Source: AC-69 sp044869895
GTDB taxonomy: Bacteria > Actinomycetota > UBA4738 > HRBIN12
Reading direction: 5' to 3'
DNA length: 10,124 nucleotides
Assembly (NCBI GenBank): GCA_044869895.1
Contig: JBIOXZ010000082.1
Coordinates: 1-10,124, forward strand
This document shows positions 6,727 to 10,124 of this stretch, piece after piece. Made by a program: the position numbers and the translations under genes. A model generated the notes under the pieces. It was not told the DNA's origin and searched no databases. It worked only from the letters and a program-made list of their open reading frames with translations. Each line of letters opens with the position of its first letter. Within the stretch, counting starts at the first letter, position 1.

Positions 6727-8180
6727 GATCCCTCCGGGATGCTCTGGGCGACCTGCGTCGCATCCATCCCCCGGGCCATGGCGAAGTCGCCGCACCGGGC
6801 CCCGGCCGGCAGCACCTTCTGCGGGTTCATCCGGCCCTCGGGGTCGAAGGCGGCGCGGATGCAGGCCTGGGCACCGAGGTCGACGTGGGAGAACACGAGC
6901 GGCATGAAGTCCCGCTTCTCCAGGCCGATGCCGTGCTCGCCGGTGAGGGAGCCTCCGCATTCGACGCACAGTCGCACGATCTGCTCGCTTGCCGAGAGCA
7001 CACGTTCCAGCGTTCCGGGGGTCCGCCGGTCGAACGAGAGCAACGGATGCAGGTTGCCGTCACCGGCGTGGAAGACGTTCGTCACGATGAGGTCGTGCCG
7101 GCCGGCGATCTCGTAGACGCCGGCCAGGACGTCCACGAGCTTCGTACGCGGCACGACACAATCGTGGAGGTGATAGTGCGGTGCGATCTGGGCGACCGCC
7201 CCGAACGCGCTCTTCCGGCCCTTCCACAACAGTGCCCGCTCGGCCTCGTCGGCGGCCACGCGGATCGCGCGTACGCCGTGGTCGCGAGCGGCGCCCTCCA
7301 CTTCGCGGGCCTGTGCATCCACGGCCTCGGGGAGCCCATCCACCTCCACGATGAGGACCGCCGCCGCGTCGGTCGGATACCCGGCATGGGCGAAACTCTC
7401 GGCCGCCACGATGATGCCGTGGTCCATCATCTCCACGGCCGCGGGCACGACGCCACCGGCGATGATGGCCGAGACGGTTGCCGCGCAATCCTTCACGGTG
7501 CTGAAATCGAGCAGCATGGTTCGCACTGCGGGGGGACGGGGCGTGAGGCGGACACAGGCACCGACGACGATCCCCAGCGTCCCCTCGGACCCGATGAGGA
7601 TCCCTCGGAGATCGTAGCCGGGGGCTTCGGGAGCCTCGGAGCCGAACCGTTCCATGGTGCCGTCCGCCAGGACCACGTCCACCGCGAGGACATGGCTCGA
7701 GGTGACGCCGTACGCGAGACAATGCGGGCCTCCGGCGTTCGTGTTGACGTTGCCGCCGATGGAGCACGTCTGTTGCGATGACGGGTCGGGGGCATAGGTG
7801 AACCCGAGCGGCGCGAGTGCGTTGGCCAGGTCGAGGTTCAGGACGCCGGGCTCCACCCACGCCAGGCGATCCTCGGTCCGGACCTCGATGATCCGATCCA
7901 TCTTCGACGTCACCACGACGAGGGAGTCGCCGATCGGCGTGGCCCCTCCGGCAAGGCCGGTGCCGGAGCCGCGCGGTACGACCGGCAGGGCGTGCCGCGC
8001 GGCCACCCGCATGCAGACCACCACGTCCTCGACCGTGTGCGGGAAGGCGACGAGGGCGCACCCGCCCTCGACCATCGAAGCGTCACGGGCGTAGAGGGTC
8101 AGGGCGAGCGGATCGGACAGGACCTCGGTCGTTCCGAGGGCTTCCTCCAGCTCGAGGCGGGCCGCATCGACATCGGCCAT
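6717..8180 (-). CDS. glcD: Glycolate oxidase catalytic FAD subunit GlcD
   Basis: The 487-residue protein has the two-domain plan of the GlcD / D-lactate dehydrogenase family. The N-terminal FAD domain shows PHTVEDV (47-53), PRGSGTGLAGG (69-79) and CSIGGNVNTNAGGPHC (139-154). The C-terminal FAD-oxidase domain shows VFHAGDGNLHP (369-379) and GSLTGEHGIGLEK (410-422), which hold the catalytic and metal-binding histidines, then FDPEGRMNPQKVLP. It oxidises a 2-hydroxy acid, most likely glycolate, at the cytoplasmic face of the membrane. A D-lactate or 2-hydroxyglutarate substrate is possible by sequence alone, but the adjacent glcE and glcF favour glycolate. The ATG at 8180 starts the usual N-terminal helix; no Shine-Dalgarno is visible, and TAGCCT lies 12 bases upstream. 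The 49-base gap after the rhodanese gene leaves open whether this is a separate promoter or a continuing operon. Confidence 0.94.
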   Translation of the reverse strand: MADVDAARLELEEALGTTEVLSDPLALTLYARDASMVEGGCALVAFPHTVEDVVVCMRVAARHALPVVPRGSGTGLAGGATPIGDSLVVVTSKMDRIIEVRTEDRLAWVEPGVLNLDLANALAPLGFTYAPDPSSQQTCSIGGNVNTNAGGPHCLAYGVTSSHVLAVDVVLADGTMERFGSEAPEAPGYDLRGILIGSEGTLGIVVGACVRLTPRPPAVRTMLLDFSTVKDCAATVSAIIAGGVVPAAVEMMDHGIIVAAESFAHAGYPTDAAAVLIVEVDGLPEAVDAQAREVEGAARDHGVRAIRVAADEAERALLWKGRKSAFGAVAQIAPHYHLHDCVVPRTKLVDVLAGVYEIAGRHDLIVTNVFHAGDGNLHPLLSFDRRTPGTLERVLSASEQIVRLCVECGGSLTGEHGIGLEKRDFMPLVFSHVDLGAQACIRAAFDPEGRMNPQKVLPAGARCGDFAMARGMDATQVAQSIPEGSWI

Positions 8181-8192
8181 GGCGACTCGGAC

Positions 8193-8198
8193 AGGCTA
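8193..8198 (-). promoter_or_regulatory. Possible -10 element (TAGCCT) ahead of glcD
   Basis: On the minus strand TAGCCT ends 12 bases before the glcD ATG, within the 49-base gap to the rhodanese gene. Transcription from it would leave a leader of only about five bases. There is no clear -35, and the spacing is less striking than at the other genes, so this is tentative. Confidence 0.3.
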
Positions 8199-8229
8199 GC
8201 GCGGCAGCAACGGGGATGTGGCTCGGCCG

Positions 8230-8574
8230 TCAGGCGACCTTGCCGGGTTGTCCATCGGGGGTGGTGAAGGGCAGGCCCTGGCGTTCCCACTCCTCCATCC
8301 CGCCCTCCAGGTTGAACGCCTGGAACCCTCGGGCCTGGAGCATCAGCGCGGCCAGCTCGCTCCGGTTGCCCGAGCGGCACACGACGACCACGGGCTTGTC
8401 GGGATCGAGCTCGGGGCTCTCGCCCGCCATGATCGTGTTCAGCGGGATGTGGACGGCACCCTCGACCCGTCCGGCGTTCCACTCGTAGAGCTCGCGGCAG
8501 TCCACGAGCTGGATCTCAGACAGGCGCTCGTACGCGCCCGTCGGGGTGGTCAGGTCCGTCCCCAGTTCGCTCAT
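8230..8574 (-). CDS. Single-domain rhodanese-like sulfurtransferase
   Basis: A 114-residue protein made of one rhodanese domain. It shows VDCREL (24-29), EGAVHIPLN (38-46), the active-site loop VCRSGNRS (65-72) with the catalytic Cys66 that carries a persulfide sulfur, and the end motif NLEGGMEEWERQGLP (88-102). A six-residue loop beginning CRSGNRS is typical of rhodaneses acting on sulfur substrates, rather than of the longer-loop Cdc25 type. Such proteins are cytoplasmic and move sulfane sulfur between thiols, cyanide or biosynthetic partners; the partner is not given by the sequence. It lies 47 bases after the macro-domain gene and 49 before glcD, all on the minus strand. The ATG start lacks a Shine-Dalgarno and has TAGCAT 10 bases upstream. 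Confidence 0.92.
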   Translation of the reverse strand: MSELGTDLTTPTGAYERLSEIQLVDCRELYEWNAGRVEGAVHIPLNTIMAGESPELDPDKPVVVVCRSGNRSELAALMLQARGFQAFNLEGGMEEWERQGLPFTTPDGQPGKVA

Positions 8575-8584
8575 CGCGGGTTGG

Positions 8585-8590
8585 ATGCTA
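8585..8590 (-). promoter_or_regulatory. Possible -10 element (TAGCAT) ahead of the rhodanese gene
   Basis: TAGCAT on the minus strand ends 10 bases before the rhodanese ATG, in the 47-base gap after the macro-domain gene. A start at the usual distance would give a leader of only a few bases, consistent with the missing ribosome site. Pattern evidence only. Confidence 0.35.
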
Positions 8591-8621
8591 ACAGCGTGGT
8601 CGCCGACGGAGCCGACCGATC

Positions 8622-9140
8622 TCAGGTCGCGCCGGCCAGTGCACGCTCGAAGGCCCGGAAAGCATCCTCACCATATAGGACGAACCGGACTTCCTCGACC
8701 TTCGTGTCCGATCCCATCACCGCGCGGATGGCAACGGGTGCCGCCAGCTCGAGCGGGTAGCCGTAGACGCCGGTGGAGATGGCCGGGAACGCCACGGAGC
8801 TCGCCCCCAGCTCGTCGGCCACCCGAAGGGCCTCGATGTGGCAGCTGGCCAGCAGGACCGAGCGGTCCTCGGACCTGGAGAACACCGGCCCCACGGTATG
8901 GATCACCCACCGCGCCGGGAGGTTCCCCGCGGAGGTTGCCACGGCCTTCCCGGCGGGGAGCCCGTCCGGATGGGAAGTCCGGCGGATCTCCCGGCATTCA
9001 CGCAGGATGGCCGCCCCGCCCTTGCGATGGATGGCGCCGTCGACCCCGCCGCCCCCCAGGAGCGAGGAGTTGGCGGCGTTCACGACGGCGTCGACGGGCT
9101 CCTCGGTGATGTCACCCTGGACGAGTTGGATCCTGGGCAC
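8622..9140 (-). CDS. Macro-domain protein, probable O-acetyl-ADP-ribose deacetylase / ADP-ribosylhydrolase (MacroD/YmdB type)
   Basis: From the GTG at 9140 this is a 172-residue single macro domain. It shows the ADP-ribose binding signatures in order: VQGDITEEPVDAVVNAANSS (7-26), the LGGGGVDGAIH loop (28-38) with the catalytic-site Asn24 and Asp34 expected for MacroD enzymes, HTVGPVF (81-87), and the phosphate loop AISTGVYGYP (120-129). Related enzymes remove acetyl from O-acetyl-ADP-ribose or mono-ADP-ribose from proteins. The frame is open as far as 9455, but residues before the GTG are not macro-like and overlap the opposite-strand ABC gene. The GTG is preferred because it gives the normal start (PRIQLVQGDI) and has TACGAT 6 bases upstream. 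It is first in the minus-strand run and divergent from the ABC ATPase. Confidence 0.92.
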   Translation of the reverse strand: MPRIQLVQGDITEEPVDAVVNAANSSLLGGGGVDGAIHRKGGAAILRECREIRRTSHPDGLPAGKAVATSAGNLPARWVIHTVGPVFSRSEDRSVLLASCHIEALRVADELGASSVAFPAISTGVYGYPLELAAPVAIRAVMGSDTKVEEVRFVLYGEDAFRAFERALAGAT

Positions 9141-9146
9141 CAGGGC

Positions 9147-9152
9147 ATCGTA
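9147..9152 (-). promoter_or_regulatory. Probable -10 element (TACGAT) of a leaderless promoter for the macro-domain gene
   Basis: TACGAT on the minus strand fits TANNNT and ends 6 bases before the GTG at 9140, the same geometry as at the MoxR-type gene. No Shine-Dalgarno is present. It lies in the 82-base divergent gap shared with the ABC-transporter gene. A second TANNNT string (TATCCT) lies about 40 bases further upstream on the same strand. Confidence 0.5.
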
Positions 9153-9210
9153 GCGCCCGCGGATAGCAGGGCGAACCAGGTTTGTGCTAAGGATAGGCAC
9201 CACGACCGTC

Positions 9211-9218
9211 GGAGGGGG
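9211..9218 (+). promoter_or_regulatory. Shine-Dalgarno sequence (GGAGGGGG) for the ABC ATPase gene
   Basis: GGAGGGGG lies 4 bases before the GTG at 9223 by its last G, with the core GGAGG at 7 bases. It supports that start and shows that this gene, unlike the divergent macro-domain gene, is translated from a conventional leader. Confidence 0.7.
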
Positions 9219-9222
9219 ATCG

Positions 9223-10124
<902 letters not shown>

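Noticed and set aside
6727..6969. Upstream extension of the glcE frame
   Set aside because: This part lies wholly within the C-terminal coding region of glcD and encodes Arg/Pro-rich sequence. GlcE homologues begin near the GTG at 6726 or the ATG at 6708.
4827..8267. Long plus-strand frames opposite glcF, glcE and glcD (for example 4827-5771, 6064-7116, 6885-7781)
   Set aside because: All are antisense to genes with intact iron-sulfur or FAD motifs, and their translations are His/Arg/Gly-rich with no family signature.

Overview
This is a GC-rich, gene-dense bacterial window with several GTG starts. Some genes have a TANNNT hexamer only 6-7 bases before the start codon and no Shine-Dalgarno sequence, a pattern typical of leaderless actinobacterial transcripts. 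With the gene content, this suggests an actinomycete-type bacterium (Actinomycetota), possibly an uncultured soil or sediment lineage. The phylum is inferred from style and gene families, not from a marker gene.

Layout. The plus-strand left part holds the 3' end of an MscS-type mechanosensitive channel (1-851), a MoxR-family AAA+ ATPase (909-1793), a CoxE-like von Willebrand A protein whose true N-terminus has no normal start codon (1903-2949, with homologous-looking sequence from about 1792), a tryptophan 2,3-dioxygenase (2971-3792) and a small protein of two tandem ACT domains (3887-4270). A perfect 14-bp inverted repeat (4294-4323) lies between this run and the convergent minus-strand genes and probably terminates both. 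On the minus strand, read right to left, come a macro-domain protein (9140-8622), a single-domain rhodanese (8574-8230) and a compact glycolate oxidase operon glcD-glcE-glcF (8180-4326). At the right edge, divergent from the macro-domain gene, is a UgpC/MalK-type sugar ABC-transporter ATPase (9223 to beyond the window end).

How the genes work together. GlcD, GlcE and GlcF are the three classical subunits of membrane-associated glycolate dehydrogenase (glycolate to glyoxylate); their frames overlap by about 10 bases or abut within 1 base, so they are almost certainly co-translated. MoxR and the vWA protein form the well-known chaperone-like ATPase/metal-binding pair, here without cox (CO dehydrogenase) genes next to it. 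Tryptophan dioxygenase starts the kynurenine route, but no other kynurenine gene is visible. The ABC ATPase presumably energises a carbohydrate importer encoded beyond the window.

I found no RNA gene, CRISPR array, insertion sequence, prophage or clear novel system. No stretch longer than about 100 bases lacks a gene. The most useful points for a second look are the missing start codon of the vWA gene, the recurring leaderless-promoter pattern, and the MoxR-vWA-tryptophan dioxygenase neighbourhood.
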